Shown here one piece after another: positions 18,839 through 28,040 of a stretch of DNA of 64,000 bases. Location: assembly GCF_005796205.1 (NCBI RefSeq), contig NZ_VAHN01000016.1, forward strand, positions 1 through 64,000, in the 5' to 3' direction. The stretch comes from Pseudarthrobacter sp. NamE2. GTDB taxonomy: Bacteria; Actinomycetota; Actinomycetes; Actinomycetales; Micrococcaceae. The translations under genes were made by a program, and so were the position numbers. Under the pieces are notes generated by a model that made no database searches, was not told the origin of the DNA, and was given only the letters and a program-made list of their open reading frames with translations. The stretch's first letter is position 1. Each line of letters starts with the position of its first letter.

Positions 18839-19005
18839 AACCATCCTCACGTCGGGGACGCCGCCTCTTGGCGGCCGTCCCTCCATCGCAACAGATAGGC
18901 CGGGCGCAGGCAACCACCGGGACAGTCCACTTCACGGAAATGTGTGCTGGCCAGCCGTAACATCCCGGTTCCGGGTTTCCTACTTCCGGGTAGTGTGTAC
19001 CCAGA

Positions 19006-19605
19006 ATGTTCACGCTGACCATCAACCAGACGGACAGCCGGCGCGACGGTGACCGGGTTCCGCAGCTGCTCAAGGACCTGCGGCACATTCCCGCGCGCCT
19101 GGACTTCGACCGCTCCGTCGAGGATGAAGTGCAGGGGATCGTGGACGTTCCGCACCAGGCCGTGGACGCGGCACTGATCGCGCTCCGCAGCGGCTACTGG
19201 TACGTGGGAATTGGCGTTGGCCCGGTGAACGAGCCGCTGCCCAACCAGATCAAGGACGCCTCCGGACATGGGCTTGTGTATGCGCGGCGGGCCGTGGACC
19301 GGCTCCGCAGCAGCAAGGACAGGGTGCCCGTGGCCGTTGAAGGTCCGCTTGCGGACGTGGCCCAGGAGGCCGAGGCGGTACTCAGGCTTCTCGGCCACAT
19401 TGTCCGCGACCGCTCCGGCGCGGAGTGGCGCGTCCTCGACCTGCTGACCCCCGGGGTGCGCGGGCAGCAGAAGGCCGTGGCCCAGGAGATCGGAATCACC
19501 ACGCAGGCCGTCAGCAAGGCAGTAGCCCGGGCGCAGTGGAACGAGGAACATGCCGCGCGGCCAGCGGCGGCCCGGCTGCTGGCGCTGGTCCTCGAGGCGC
19601 GCTGA
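19006..19605 (+). CDS. HTH protein, possibly SatD-like (199 aa)
   Basis: The N-terminal part begins MFTLTINQTDSRRDGDRV, similar in pattern to SatD-type proteins (strand-DxxxSR). The C-terminal third contains a helix-turn-helix, RGQQKAVAQEIGITTQAVSKAVARAQW (about 155-180), after a helical segment PLADVAQEAEAVLRLLGHIV. A DNA-binding regulator of unknown target is the safest reading. It is transcribed divergently from the phosphoketolase gene across about 165 bp, so it could regulate that gene. No membrane segments. Confidence 0.7.
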   Translation: MFTLTINQTDSRRDGDRVPQLLKDLRHIPARLDFDRSVEDEVQGIVDVPHQAVDAALIALRSGYWYVGIGVGPVNEPLPNQIKDASGHGLVYARRAVDRLRSSKDRVPVAVEGPLADVAQEAEAVLRLLGHIVRDRSGAEWRVLDLLTPGVRGQQKAVAQEIGITTQAVSKAVARAQWNEEHAARPAAARLLALVLEAR

Positions 19606-19653
19606 CCGGCTAAGCCGTCGACCGCCGTCGGGCGTTCAATAGCTTAGAAATTC

Positions 19654-20238
19654 TTAGCTGCTGGTCGCCGCCAGGACCGGTTCGCCGTTGAAGTACTCCA
19701 GCTGCCACCCGTCGATCGCGTGGTGGTGTGCGAGGTTGAGGACGGCGTTGTTCACGCTGGTGAGCGTCTCGCCGATGGCCCGGCTGAGGCTGACGCGGAG
19801 CAGCGTGCCATGCGTCACCACCAGGAGCCGCTGGCCGGAAAACTCCTCGGCGAGCGCCTCCAAAGCGGCAAGCCCGCGGAGTGCTGCCTCGTCCTCGCTC
19901 TCAGCGCCCTTGAACCCGCCAGGTTCGCGCAGTGCATCCAGCTCCGGGCCCGCCTGCATGCCTTCGGCGGGGCCGAAGCTCCGCTCGGTAAGTTCCGGTA
20001 CCCGCCGGGATACGGTAAGCCCGAGGCCTTCGGCAATGATGTCCGCCGTTTCAGCTGCGCGGCTAAGCGGCGAGGAGACGATCGCGTCCCACTGGTACGG
20101 GGCAAGGACGGTGACGGCGTCACGCGCCTGGCCGCGGCCGACGTCGTTCAGCGGAATGTCAGTGGATCCCTGCAGCCGGCGCTCGGCGTTCCAGTCGGTC
20201 TGGCCATGGCGGACGAGGGCGAACGTCGTAAGGGTCAT
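19654..20238 (-). CDS. histidine phosphatase (phosphoglycerate-mutase-like)
   Basis: A 194-residue protein with the RHG catalytic motif FALVRHGQTDWNAERRLQGSTDIPLNDVG at the N-terminus, the second catalytic histidine in LLVVTHGTLLRVSL, and the conserved RAAETADIIAEGL arginine segment. Substrates in this superfamily are diverse; it is not a proven mutase. The start is set at the ATG at 20238, because the 20-residue extension to a TTG at 20298 is unlike the fold. It is probably co-transcribed with the upstream HAD phosphatase. Confidence 0.92.
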   Translation of the reverse strand: MTLTTFALVRHGQTDWNAERRLQGSTDIPLNDVGRGQARDAVTVLAPYQWDAIVSSPLSRAAETADIIAEGLGLTVSRRVPELTERSFGPAEGMQAGPELDALREPGGFKGAESEDEAALRGLAALEALAEEFSGQRLLVVTHGTLLRVSLSRAIGETLTSVNNAVLNLAHHHAIDGWQLEYFNGEPVLAATSS

Positions 20239-20361
20239 GGCTTCTATTCTGCCTTGACTGCGGGCGGAGTCCGGACCGGAGCCGCTTTCCTGGGTCAACT
20301 TGCCGCGGCCGCCAGATACAGCAACGCGCCGCCGGCTGGGCCGGGAGCATGCGGCGTGGGC

Positions 20362-21219
20362 TTAGAGGAGGCTGCGCAGCACATGGGCAGCGCCATCGTC
20401 GCACACTGAATGGGTGACTTCGTCGGCGGCGGCAACGACTTCCTCCGGTGCCTGGCCCATGGCCACGCCGCGGCCTGCCCAGCCCAGCATCTCGATGTCA
20501 TTGCGGCCGTCGCCGATGGCCACGGTGAGGTCGGGGTCGATGCCCAGCTGGAGGCGCAGGTTCTCCAGGGCGCTGGCCTTGGTTACTCCGGCGGCGGCGA
20601 TATCCAGCCATGCCGTCCAACCCACCGAGTACGTCACCCCGGCGAGGCCCACGTGTTCGATTGCCTCGTTGAATTCTTCCGGGGTGTTCTCGGCGCTGAA
20701 CACCACCACGCGGACCGCCGTGGACTCAAGCATGGTGTTGAAATCAACACCCACGGCTTCGACACCGAAGCTCGCGTCCTGGAAGCGTTCGGTGGAGAGG
20801 AAGTTGCCGTCGGCGTCCTCCAGCGCGTACTTGGCGGAGGGAAGGCGTTCGCGGAGTGCGCGAAGGGCGGGCGCGGGATCGAAGGTGGCCTTGTGCATCA
20901 CCTCGTAGCCGTTGTCCAGGTCCGGATGCAGGCGCAGGGTCACACCCCCGTTGCAGCAGACCGCGTAGCCGCGCTCGATGCCGATCTTTTCGATAATGGG
21001 GAGGGTTGCGTTGAGGGAACGGCCGGTGGCAATCATCACCTCGTGCCCGGCGGCGACCACAGCCTGCGCGGCTTCCCGGACGTTAGGGGACATGTGGCCA
21101 TCGTGGTCCACCAGGGTGCCGTCCACGTCCAGGGCAATCATCAGTTGCTGGCCGTTGTTGTTGTGGTTGTCTCGCCGGTCATCGTTGCCGGCGACTGAGG
21201 TTTCAATCAGCGTTGTCAT
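20362..21219 (-). CDS. Cof-type HAD-superfamily phosphatase
   Basis: A 285-residue cytosolic phosphatase. Motif I is ALDVDGTLVDHDG, motif II lies in HEVMIATGRS, and motifs III/IV are in DLTVAIGDGRNDIEMLGWAGRGVAMGQA. The C2B cap lies between. The start is the ATG at 21219 (MTTLIETSVAG); the frame is open further upstream without a ribosome site. Likely sugar-phosphate or nucleotide substrates, unassigned. It is related to the HAD protein at 54746-55564. Confidence 0.92.
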   Translation of the reverse strand: MTTLIETSVAGNDDRRDNHNNNGQQLMIALDVDGTLVDHDGHMSPNVREAAQAVVAAGHEVMIATGRSLNATLPIIEKIGIERGYAVCCNGGVTLRLHPDLDNGYEVMHKATFDPAPALRALRERLPSAKYALEDADGNFLSTERFQDASFGVEAVGVDFNTMLESTAVRVVVFSAENTPEEFNEAIEHVGLAGVTYSVGWTAWLDIAAAGVTKASALENLRLQLGIDPDLTVAIGDGRNDIEMLGWAGRGVAMGQAPEEVVAAADEVTHSVCDDGAAHVLRSLL

Positions 21220-21313
21220 CCACACAGTGAACCAGACGTAACTGGCCTTCGCTAGGACACGCGCCACATATTTATTGAACGCTGCGTTAATACTCGGATC
21301 GTGCCCACACCTG

Positions 21314-21360
21314 GCTTGTCCGGGGACCAGGGCCATGAAGGCCCGGACCCGCGGACAAGC
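21314..21360 (-). terminator. hairpin downstream of serS
   Basis: Arms GCTTGTCCG (21314-21322) and CGGACAAGC (21352-21360) enclose an inner GGGCC/GGCCC stem, giving a two-part hairpin 15 nt after the serS stop. Likely a transcription terminator for serS. Confidence 0.6.
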
Positions 21361-21375
21361 AGGCGGGCAGGAAGG

Positions 21376-22656
21376 CTACAGAACCGGCAGGACCTCAAGG
21401 CCGCCCAGGTACTTCTGCAGCGCCTTGGGTACGTTTACGGACCCGTCGGCGTTCTGGTGGTGCTCCAGCAGGGCAACGATCCAGCGGGTGGTGGCCAGGG
21501 TGCCGTTCAGGGTGGCCACGGACCGGGTGCCCTTGGCTGCGCCTTCTGCGTTTACCACGCGCTCACGGATGTTCAGGCGGCGGGCCTGGAAGGTGGTGCA
21601 GTTCGAGGTGGAGGTCAGTTCACGGTAGGCGCCCTGGGTGGGAACCCATGCCTCACAGTCGAACTTCCGGGCAGCGGAGGTGCCCAGATCCCCGGCAGCG
21701 GTGTCAATGACACGGTAGGGCAGCTCACACTTGGCCAGCATCTCCTCTTCCCACGCCAGCAGCCGCTGGTGCTCCGCGGCGGCCTCCTCAACGGTGGTGT
21801 AGATGAACATTTCCACCTTGTTGAACTGGTGCACGCGGATGATGCCGCGGGTGTCCTTGCCGTGCGATCCGGCCTCGCGGCGGTAGCAGGAGCTCTGGCC
21901 GGCGTAGCGGATGGGGCCGGCGGAGAAGTCGAGGATCTCGTCGGCGTGGTAGCCGGCCAGGGAAACCTCCGAGGTGCCCACAAGGTAAAGGTCGTCCTCC
22001 GCGAGGCGGTAGATCTCGGCGTCGTGCTTGACGTCGAAGCCTGTGCCCTGCATGGTCTCGGGACGCACCAAAGTGGGCGTGATCATCGGGATGAAGCCGG
22101 CCTCGATGGCCTGGTCCATGGCCATCTGCAGCAGCGCCATCTCCAGCCTGGCACCTGCGCCCCGGAGGAAGTAGAAGCGCGCGCCGGAGACCTTGGCGCC
22201 GCGTTCCATGTCGATCGCGCCGATCAACTCGCCGATCTCCAGGTGGTCGCGGGGCTCGAAGTCGGAAAATTCGCGCGGCGTGCCGACGGTCTTGACCACA
22301 ACATAGTCGTCCTCGCCGCCTTCGGGAACGCCCTCCTCGATGAGGTTGGGGATGGTCCGCAGCAGTTCTTCCTGCTTGGTCTGCGCGGCATCGGCCTCGG
22401 CGGAAGCGGCCTTCACCAAGTTGGCAAGTTCCTTGACCTCTGCAAGCAGGGCCTGCTTCTCCTCGCCCTTGGCCTGCGCCACTTTCTTGCCGAACGCGTT
22501 CTGCTCCGCGCGCAGGTTCTCGAAACGGATCAGTGCAGCGCGGCGTGCGGAATCGGCAGAGATGATCGCGTCCACCACTGATTCGTCCGCGCCGCGGGCG
22601 CGCTGGCTGACACGGTACTTGTCCGGGTTTTCGCTGAGGTCTTTTACGTCGATCAC
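21376..22656 (-). CDS. serS: seryl-tRNA synthetase
   Basis: Charges tRNA-Ser. It has 426 residues from the GTG at 22656 ([15 protein letters not shown]), the usual start for this enzyme; the frame remains open far upstream but that part is antisense to the lipid kinase gene. An N-terminal coiled-coil arm (about 30-105) is followed by the class II core with motif 2 [28 protein letters not shown] and motif 3 [34 protein letters not shown] is the serine-site region. Complete and standard. Confidence 0.97.
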   Translation of the reverse strand: MIDVKDLSENPDKYRVSQRARGADESVVDAIISADSARRAALIRFENLRAEQNAFGKKVAQAKGEEKQALLAEVKELANLVKAASAEADAAQTKQEELLRTIPNLIEEGVPEGGEDDYVVVKTVGTPREFSDFEPRDHLEIGELIGAIDMERGAKVSGARFYFLRGAGARLEMALLQMAMDQAIEAGFIPMITPTLVRPETMQGTGFDVKHDAEIYRLAEDDLYLVGTSEVSLAGYHADEILDFSAGPIRYAGQSSCYRREAGSHGKDTRGIIRVHQFNKVEMFIYTTVEEAAAEHQRLLAWEEEMLAKCELPYRVIDTAAGDLGTSAARKFDCEAWVPTQGAYRELTSTSNCTTFQARRLNIRERVVNAEGAAKGTRSVATLNGTLATTRWIVALLEHHQNADGSVNVPKALQKYLGGLEVLPVL

Positions 22657-22746
22657 CAGACAAGGGTATCCAAAACACGGCACGACGGCGGGCGACGCGG
22701 GTGCGCCGGGATGGCGCGGCTTCCGCCGGGCTACTGTGGAAGCACC

Positions 22747-23802
22747 ATGAGCGACTGGATTCTCTACGTGCTGATCGGGGTGGCGCTTGCCTTCGCCATC
22801 TCCAGCTGGTGGGGCGTGCGCAAGCTCAAGGACCTGCATATGCGTAGTGCGGTGGCCGAAGATGCCCACGATTCCGGGCTCGCCGAGCAGCGCGTGGCAG
22901 TCATCCTGAATCCCGTAAAGGCACGCGCCCAGGAGGCGAAAGAGACCATCCAGCGCGCCTGCCTGGCCGCAGGCTGGGACGCACCGGCATTCTTCGAAAC
23001 CACACTCGAGGATCCCGGCTTCTCCCAGATGCAGGCTGCTTTGGCAACCAAGCCCGATGTCGTCCTGGTGGGCGGCGGCGACGGTACCGTCCGGGTGGCG
23101 GCGGAGTCCCTCGCGCACACCGGAGTGGCGATGGGCCTTATCCCGCTCGGAACAGGCAACCTGCTGGCCCGGAACGTGGAGCTGGACGTCAACGATCTCC
23201 ACGGCAATGTCCAGACGGCGCTGTTCGGACGGCAGCGCTTCATCGACACGGCCCGTATGGGGATCCACAATTCGCGGACCGGGCATTCATCGGAGCACGT
23301 ATTCCTGGTGATTGCGGGAATCGGTATGGATGCCGAGGTGCTGGCGGACACCAACGCCGGCCTGAAAAAGGCCGTGGGCTGGCTCGCCTACACGGAAGCC
23401 GGGATGCGGCACCTGCCCGGCCGGCGCAAGAAGATCTCCATCTCGCTGGATGGCAGCCCGGAGCAGGTGAGGAACATCCGCAGCGTGCTTTTCGCCAACT
23501 GCGGCCTGGTTCCCGGCGGAATCGACTTCATTCCGCAGGCCATGATTGACGACGGCATGCTGGACGTGGTGGTGATGAGCCCGCGCAGCGCCTTGGGCTG
23601 GCTGCTGATGTATGTGAAGGTCCTCTTCAAGCACAGCGGAAAGCTGCCCGTCATGACCGTGTACAGGTCAGGACGGGTGGTCATCAAGTGCCCCGAGCCG
23701 ATGCCCACGCAGCTCGACGGCGACACGTCAGGCGAGGCCACCCGGCTCACCGTCCAGGTTGATCCCCGGTCGCTGCTGGTCAGGGTCAAGGGCGGACTTT
23801 AA
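22747..23802 (+). CDS. diacylglycerol kinase-family lipid kinase
   Basis: A 351-residue protein: an N-terminal membrane helix (about 3-22, [19 protein letters not shown]) and then the DAGK catalytic domain with [12 protein letters not shown] (ATP/Mg loop) and the [14 protein letters not shown] motif. The late segment [12 protein letters not shown] is the typical C-terminal domain signature. It probably phosphorylates diacylglycerol or a related lipid at the membrane. It is divergent from serS. A soluble paralogue lies at 57463-58431. Confidence 0.92.
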   Translation: MSDWILYVLIGVALAFAISSWWGVRKLKDLHMRSAVAEDAHDSGLAEQRVAVILNPVKARAQEAKETIQRACLAAGWDAPAFFETTLEDPGFSQMQAALATKPDVVLVGGGDGTVRVAAESLAHTGVAMGLIPLGTGNLLARNVELDVNDLHGNVQTALFGRQRFIDTARMGIHNSRTGHSSEHVFLVIAGIGMDAEVLADTNAGLKKAVGWLAYTEAGMRHLPGRRKKISISLDGSPEQVRNIRSVLFANCGLVPGGIDFIPQAMIDDGMLDVVVMSPRSALGWLLMYVKVLFKHSGKLPVMTVYRSGRVVIKCPEPMPTQLDGDTSGEATRLTVQVDPRSLLVRVKGGL

Positions 23803-23902
23803 GCACAACGCCGGCAGCCGGCTGAGTGCGCCGGTTCCGGTGCTGTCGGTTAAGTAGGATCGGGGTTGCGTATGCGGCGGAGGCTTGAGCGGGGTGCGGC
23901 GG

Positions 23903-24109
23903 TCAGGCGTTGGCTTCCTTGGCAGCCTGGGCTGCTGCCTTTGCGGCAGCGCGGGCCTCGGACTGCTCGCGGATCATCGCCTGTTCCTCTTCGAAGCGCA
24001 GGCGGTCAGCACGGTCTGCCTCGTCGCCGTCCCAGTCCTGGTTGTCGGCGGTGGGCCTGGGGTTGACGATCATCCCCTGGCCGTCGTTGTCGCTGCTGCT
24101 GGCAGTCAT
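23903..24109 (-). CDS. small hydrophilic protein, unknown function (68 aa)
   Basis: MTASSSDNDGQGMIVNPRPTADNQDWDGDEADRAD then a continuous alanine/glutamate/arginine helix (DRLRFEEEQAMIREQSEARAAAKAAAQAAKEANA). GAAGGGAGCGGGTC gives a ribosome site. No known domain is visible; the composition resembles other small stress-related actinobacterial proteins. It lies between the lipid kinase and pheA. A GTAAGCAT motif at 24152 lies 43 bp upstream. Confidence 0.7.
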   Translation of the reverse strand: MTASSSDNDGQGMIVNPRPTADNQDWDGDEADRADRLRFEEEQAMIREQSEARAAAKAAAQAAKEANA

Positions 24110-24151
24110 GACCCGCTCCCTTCGCTAGGGGCCATCCCCCATGTGGATCAA

Positions 24152-24165
24152 GTAAGCATACGCAC
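24152..24165. promoter_or_regulatory. GTAAGCAT half-palindrome motif upstream of the 68-aa gene
   Basis: GTAAGCATACGCAC keeps the left half of the GTAAG-N4-CTTAC pattern seen at 28037, 46638 and 52986, while the right half is degenerate. It is 43 bp upstream of the minus-strand start at 24109. Confidence 0.35.
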
Positions 24166-24248
24166 TGTCCACACCCCCGGGAAATACCCGGAAGGGCATT
24201 TGCCTACGCTGTGGGCGAAGCGGCGGAAGCGCTTTCCCTTCTGGCGGA

Positions 24249-25184
24249 TCAGGGCCCCAGAATGGCGCCCACCCAAGCCTTTGCTGCCGCAAATGCCTGG
24301 TCGGACGTATGCGTTTCCACCACCGTTTCCAGCCGGTCCGCACGGGGGTAGGAGCCCAGGAAGCGTGTGTCCGGGCTGATGCGGTGCAGGCCGGCCAGGG
24401 CGTCCGCCACCCGGGCATCCCGCACGTGCCCGTCGGCGTCGATGCTGAAGAAGTAGTGGCCCAGGTATTGTCCGGTGGGCCGGGATTCGATCCGGCTGAG
24501 GTTCACGCCGCGGCTGGCGAACTGGTCCAGGATCTCCATCAGCGCGCCGGGCCGGTCCCGGGGAAGCGGGACCACCACGGTTGTCTTGTCCGCGCCCGTC
24601 CGCTCCGGCAGCTGACCGGGCCTGCTGACCAGGATGAAGCGGGTGACTGCGCCAGGGTTGTCCCCGATGTTCCCGGCAAGGACCGAGAAGCCGGGCTGTT
24701 CGCGGGCCACCAGCGGGGCACAAATCGCGGCGTCATAGTGGCAGTCATCCTCGAGTAGCCCCAGGGCGGCCGCGGCGGTGGAAGATCCGGGCACGTATTC
24801 CGCATCGGGAATGTTCTGGTCCATCCACAGCCGGCACTGCGCCCATGCATGCCCGTGCGTAGATACTCTCCGCACTTCACCCAACTGCACGCCGGGCCGC
24901 GCCACCAGCACAAAGCTGACGGGCACCAGGACCTCCCGGACAATCCGCAGTTCCTTCCCGCCGGCGATGGCGTCGAGGGTGGCAGTCACACCACCCTCCA
25001 CCGAGTTCTCGATGGGAACCATGGCGGCGTCGGCTGACTCCGCGCGCACCATGTCCAGGGCGGCGTTGACGTTGGACGCCGGGATCCGGGTAGCCTCATC
25101 GGCGTCCGGCACCTGCATCAGCGCGGCTTCGGTGAAGGTTCCTTCCGGGCCGAGGAACGCGTACGTGCGGGAGGGGGCGTGCAT
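24249..25184 (-). CDS. pheA: prephenate dehydratase
   Basis: Converts prephenate to phenylpyruvate for phenylalanine synthesis. The 311-residue, monofunctional (no chorismate mutase) protein begins YAFLGPEGTFTEAAL; the catalytic region includes MVPIENSVEGGVTATLD. The C-terminal ACT regulatory domain contains GALMEILDQFASRGVNLSRIESRPTGQYLGHYFF, with the ESRP phenylalanine-binding motif. The ATG at 25184 overlaps the rhodanese stop by one base (TAATG), so the two are translationally coupled. Confidence 0.96.
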   Translation of the reverse strand: MHAPSRTYAFLGPEGTFTEAALMQVPDADEATRIPASNVNAALDMVRAESADAAMVPIENSVEGGVTATLDAIAGGKELRIVREVLVPVSFVLVARPGVQLGEVRRVSTHGHAWAQCRLWMDQNIPDAEYVPGSSTAAAALGLLEDDCHYDAAICAPLVAREQPGFSVLAGNIGDNPGAVTRFILVSRPGQLPERTGADKTTVVVPLPRDRPGALMEILDQFASRGVNLSRIESRPTGQYLGHYFFSIDADGHVRDARVADALAGLHRISPDTRFLGSYPRADRLETVVETHTSDQAFAAAKAWVGAILGP

Positions 25185-25510
25185 TAAAGAACGATCGGCT
25201 TGAGCCCGTTGTCCGAGACGAGGGGCTTGCCGAGTTCGAGCCACTGGTCCATGCCGCCGGCCACGTTGATGGCCGTGTAGCCCTGGCCGGTGAGCCATTG
25301 CGCCACGCGGAAGGAGCGGCCGCCGGTCCTGCAGACGATGTAGAGGTCCTCATCCGGATCCAGCTCCTCGAGCCGGGGCGGAATCTGGTCCATGGGGATA
25401 TGCACTGCGCCTTCGGCGTGCCCGGCCACCCATTCGTAGTCCTCCCGGACGTCAAGGATGACGGCATCCTCGGGGATGTCGCGGACGGGAACGGTATCGA
25501 AATCACTCAT
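25184..25510 (-). CDS. rhodanese-like single-domain sulfurtransferase
   Basis: A 108-residue rhodanese domain with the aspartate region VILDVREDYEWVAGHAEGAVHIPM and the active-site loop CRTGGRS (cysteine present). GlpE/PspE-like in size. It may carry persulfide sulfur or act in detoxification. First gene of a two-gene unit with pheA (1-bp overlap); the pathways have no obvious link, and the pairing recurs in relatives only as far as I recall. Confidence 0.93.
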   Translation of the reverse strand: MSDFDTVPVRDIPEDAVILDVREDYEWVAGHAEGAVHIPMDQIPPRLEELDPDEDLYIVCRTGGRSFRVAQWLTGQGYTAINVAGGMDQWLELGKPLVSDNGLKPIVL

Positions 25511-25633
25511 GGAAAATCCTGTCGTGGCGGAGCGGAGTCAGCTTTAAGCCTAGTGCTTCCTTCGCGGGGAGGTCCGGGCAGTCGGGGTACCCTTCTAGGA
25601 CAGCGAAGCTTCCAGGAGACTGACGGAGGACCC

Positions 25634-25705
25634 TTGCCCGCAGTGCAACCCGACGTCCAATCCGGCACCGGCCAGGAGCCCGGGAAGCAGCAGCACCGTG
25701 GCTGA
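25634..25705 (+). CDS. possible 23-codon leader peptide before the amidase
   Basis: A TTG at 25634 follows GGAGGA at good spacing and opens a 23-codon frame (LPAVQPDVQSGTGQEPGKQQHRG) whose TGA at 25703-25705 overlaps the amidase GTG start (25698). The amidase itself has only a weak ribosome site, so translational coupling through this frame is plausible. It could also be untranslated. Confidence 0.3.
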   Translation: MPAVQPDVQSGTGQEPGKQQHRG

Positions 25706-27104
25706 GCTCCACGAACTTTCTGCCGTGGAGCTGCGTGACTGCCTGCGTCAGGGCGAGGTGTCCGCTCTCGATGTCATGCGCCACTTCCTTGCGCGGATCG
25801 GGCAGCTCAACCCCCTGCTGGGCGCGTTTGTCACCGTGACGGCGGACCAGGCCCTGGCCGAGTCGCGGGCCGTGGACGTCCGGCGGGCCCGGGCTTCAGC
25901 GGACCAGCTCCCCCTCCTGCACGGCATGCCCCTGGCCTTCAAGGACCTTGCGGACGTGGCAGGCGTGGTGACCACTCACGGCAGCGCCGCCCTTGACCAC
26001 AAACCCGCCCCTGCCGACGCACCGTTGGTGGCTGCGCTCCGGGAAACCGGGGCCGTCACGCTCGGAAAAACGCAGGTGCCCGAATTCGGACTGACGGCCT
26101 ATAGCGAAAACCGGATCGCGCCGCCGTCGCGCAATCCCCACGCTCCCAGCAGGAGCTCCGGTGGCTCTTCAGGAGGCAGCGCCGCCGCAGTAGCGGCGGG
26201 CATGCTCCCCTTCGCGCCCGGGTCCGACGGCGGCGGTTCAATCCGAATCCCGGCGGCGGCCTGTGGGCTGGTCGGGCTCAAACCGGGCCGGGGCGTGGTC
26301 CCCGCCGGGGAAAGCCAGGGCGACCCCGCCCGGCTGGTGGTCCCTGGTCCCCTGGCGCGCAACGCCGCCGATGCCGCGCTGTTGATGGACGCCATGGTTC
26401 CGGGCGGGAGCTATCTGCAGGACCTGGGCCGGGAGCCGCGCCCACTGCGGATCGGGCTCACACTGGACAGCCCCTGGTCCGGCACCTTTCCGTTCACGCC
26501 TGAGCAGGAAGCCCTGGACGCCCTGGAAACCGGCAGGAACCTTTTGGAGCACGCCGGCCACTCTGTCCATGAGGCAGCCATTCGCTACGACAACCGGTAC
26601 CCGGAGGCGTTCACCACGGCCTGGACCGCCGGCGTGGGCACCGCCAGGATCAGCCCGCAGCGTGAGCCGCTGCTGGCCCCGCTGACCAGGACTTTCCGGC
26701 GCCGCGCGCAGCAGCGAAGCGCCGCCAAGCTGGCGGAATCACTGGCGTTCCTGCGGCAGTTCCAGCAGGACACGGTGGCCCAGTACGGGCAGTGGGACCT
26801 GATGCTGATGCCGGCCCTGGCTCAGACTCCGCGGCCGGTGGGCTGGTTCACCGGCACCGGCCATGGAGACGGGCTCTGGCCCGCCACGCAATGGCCGGGC
26901 GACGCCGACGGCGACTACCGGAAACAGTGCGAGTTCGCGCCGTGGTCCTCAATGGTCAACGTGTGCGGGCTGCCCGCGATCACCGTTCCGGTGCACTGGA
27001 CCGCCGGAGCGGCGGGCAGCGGACTGCCGATGGGGATCCAGCTGGTGGGGCCGTCCAATTCAGAGCGCCTGCTGCTGCAGGTGGCGCACCAGCTGGGCTT
27101 CTAG
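25698..27104 (+). CDS. amidase (amidase-signature family)
   Basis: A 468-residue Ser-cisSer-Lys amidohydrolase. The catalytic lysine lies in LAFKDLADV (about residue 77). The glycine/serine-rich signature SSGGSSGGSAAAVAAGMLPFAPGSDGGGSIRIPAA supplies the cis-serine and the nucleophilic serine. The C-terminus PMGIQLVGPSNSERLLLQVAHQL is typical. It is probably a stand-alone amide hydrolase rather than GatA, since no gatB or gatC is nearby. The start is the GTG at 25698. Substrate unknown. Confidence 0.93.
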   Translation: MAELHELSAVELRDCLRQGEVSALDVMRHFLARIGQLNPLLGAFVTVTADQALAESRAVDVRRARASADQLPLLHGMPLAFKDLADVAGVVTTHGSAALDHKPAPADAPLVAALRETGAVTLGKTQVPEFGLTAYSENRIAPPSRNPHAPSRSSGGSSGGSAAAVAAGMLPFAPGSDGGGSIRIPAAACGLVGLKPGRGVVPAGESQGDPARLVVPGPLARNAADAALLMDAMVPGGSYLQDLGREPRPLRIGLTLDSPWSGTFPFTPEQEALDALETGRNLLEHAGHSVHEAAIRYDNRYPEAFTTAWTAGVGTARISPQREPLLAPLTRTFRRRAQQRSAAKLAESLAFLRQFQQDTVAQYGQWDLMLMPALAQTPRPVGWFTGTGHGDGLWPATQWPGDADGDYRKQCEFAPWSSMVNVCGLPAITVPVHWTAGAAGSGLPMGIQLVGPSNSERLLLQVAHQLGF

Positions 27105-27228
27105 CCGGGGCGTGTTGACCTGTTCCTAACGCGCGCTTTACCCTCCTGTAACCGGGCCGGAGCAGACTCTTAAAGGCGTCACCCAATGCATCTTCCACCC
27201 GGCCAATGCTCAAAGAGGAGTTGCCGTA

Positions 27229-27456
27229 ATGAACGCTGAACATCCCTCCGCCACCTCCGGCGAAGCTCTCATTAATGGCGGGGGTTCCCGGCCGGACGTG
27301 AGCAATCCGAATGTCCGGGAGGACGTGGCCCAGGCAGGGCGCTGCGCCCTGGTGCATCTCCCCACCGGCAGGACCTGCCTCCTTCCGCTCCGCCATCAGG
27401 GCCCGTGTGACTTCCACGGCCCGCAGGAGGCCGAGTCGGTGGCGGGCTCGCGGTAA
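27229..27456 (+). CDS. small Cys/His-motif protein, unknown (75 aa)
   Basis: The ATG at 27229 is preceded by AAAGAGGAG at good spacing. After a polar N-terminus the C-terminal half reads RCALVHLPTGRTCLLPLRHQGPCDFH, with Cys39, Cys50, His56, Cys60 and His63, a spacing that could bind a metal. There is no transmembrane segment. It is followed 109 bp later by another small gene with a strong ribosome site. No family recognised. Confidence 0.65.
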   Translation: MNAEHPSATSGEALINGGGSRPDVSNPNVREDVAQAGRCALVHLPTGRTCLLPLRHQGPCDFHGPQEAESVAGSR

Positions 27457-27564
27457 CACCACACCCGGGGACAGGCCCTCGGAACACCGCAATCTGCCCG
27501 AAGATATCGACTCCCTGACCGATCAGGAGGACGATTAAAGGGCAGTCACTTAAGGAGGTCTGTG

Positions 27565-27768
27565 ATGTGCTACGGATACAGCAAGGACTTCGGGTGGGGC
27601 TACAAGAAGGAAGCCGAACGTAAGCCTGAAGCCGAGCAGGAAACCCCGGTGGAAACTCCGGAACCACGCGTTGAGGGACAGGACTACACGTTCTGGGCTT
27701 TCCCGAGCTGGCGCCGGACGCCCACGCCCCGCACCCCTTCAGCTGAACGGAGCAAGGAGAGGGTGTGA
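27565..27768 (+). CDS. small protein, unknown (67 aa)
   Basis: AAGGAGGT at 27552-27559 directs initiation at the ATG at 27565 (MCYGYSKDFGWGYKK) rather than the GTG at 27562. The protein has an aromatic/basic N-terminus, a Glu/Pro-rich middle and a tail with WAFPSWRRTPTPRTP. It is probably disordered. A hairpin follows at 27785. Confidence 0.65.
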   Translation: MCYGYSKDFGWGYKKEAERKPEAEQETPVETPEPRVEGQDYTFWAFPSWRRTPTPRTPSAERSKERV

Positions 27769-27784
27769 CCCGGGCCGGGTTTCT

Positions 27785-27811
27785 GGAAGGGTCTCCGCAG
27801 GAGGCCCTTCC
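27785..27811 (+). terminator. hairpin after the 67-aa gene
   Basis: GGAAGGGTCTCC (27785-27796), a 3-nt loop, and GGAGGCCCTTCC (27800-27811): 11 of 12 pairs, beginning 17 nt after the stop codon. There is no U tract. Confidence 0.65.
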
Positions 27812-27869
27812 GCCTTGTCTGGCAATTGCAACGGGCCTTCGGTCGTTGCTTCGGCGGGAAGATTAAGGC

Positions 27870-28040
27870 ATGCAGGAGCACTACGTACATGCGGCCAACC
27901 TCAGCATGATTGACGACGGCGACAGCGCGCCCCCGAGGGGGTGGGCGGCGAAGCGGGTCCACGCCGGAGACCTTATTGCCCGGAACGCAACCGCCACCTG
28001 TTGTGCTGCTGCAAATCGCGACGCTAGGGTTGCGTGGTAA
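27870..28040 (+). CDS. possible small ORF (56 aa)
   Basis: ATG at 27870 after TTAAGG (close spacing), reading MQEHYVHAANLSMIDDG and ending at TAA 28038-28040. Composition is plausible but there is no recognisable motif; the stop lies inside the GTAAG motif upstream of the LapA-like gene. It could equally be untranslated spacer. Confidence 0.28.
   Translation: MQEHYVHAANLSMIDDGDSAPPRGWAAKRVHAGDLIARNATATCCAAANRDARVAW

Noticed and set aside
19629..19662. Small AT-rich inverted repeat AGCTTAGAA/TTCTTAGCT at the convergent gene ends
   Set aside because: Short, imperfect and partly within the coding end of the phosphatase; not distinguishable from chance.
22657..23286. N-terminal extension of seryl-tRNA synthetase by about 210 codons
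   Set aside because: The extension is antisense to the lipid kinase gene and unlike any synthetase; the GTG at 22656 gives the normal 426-residue enzyme.
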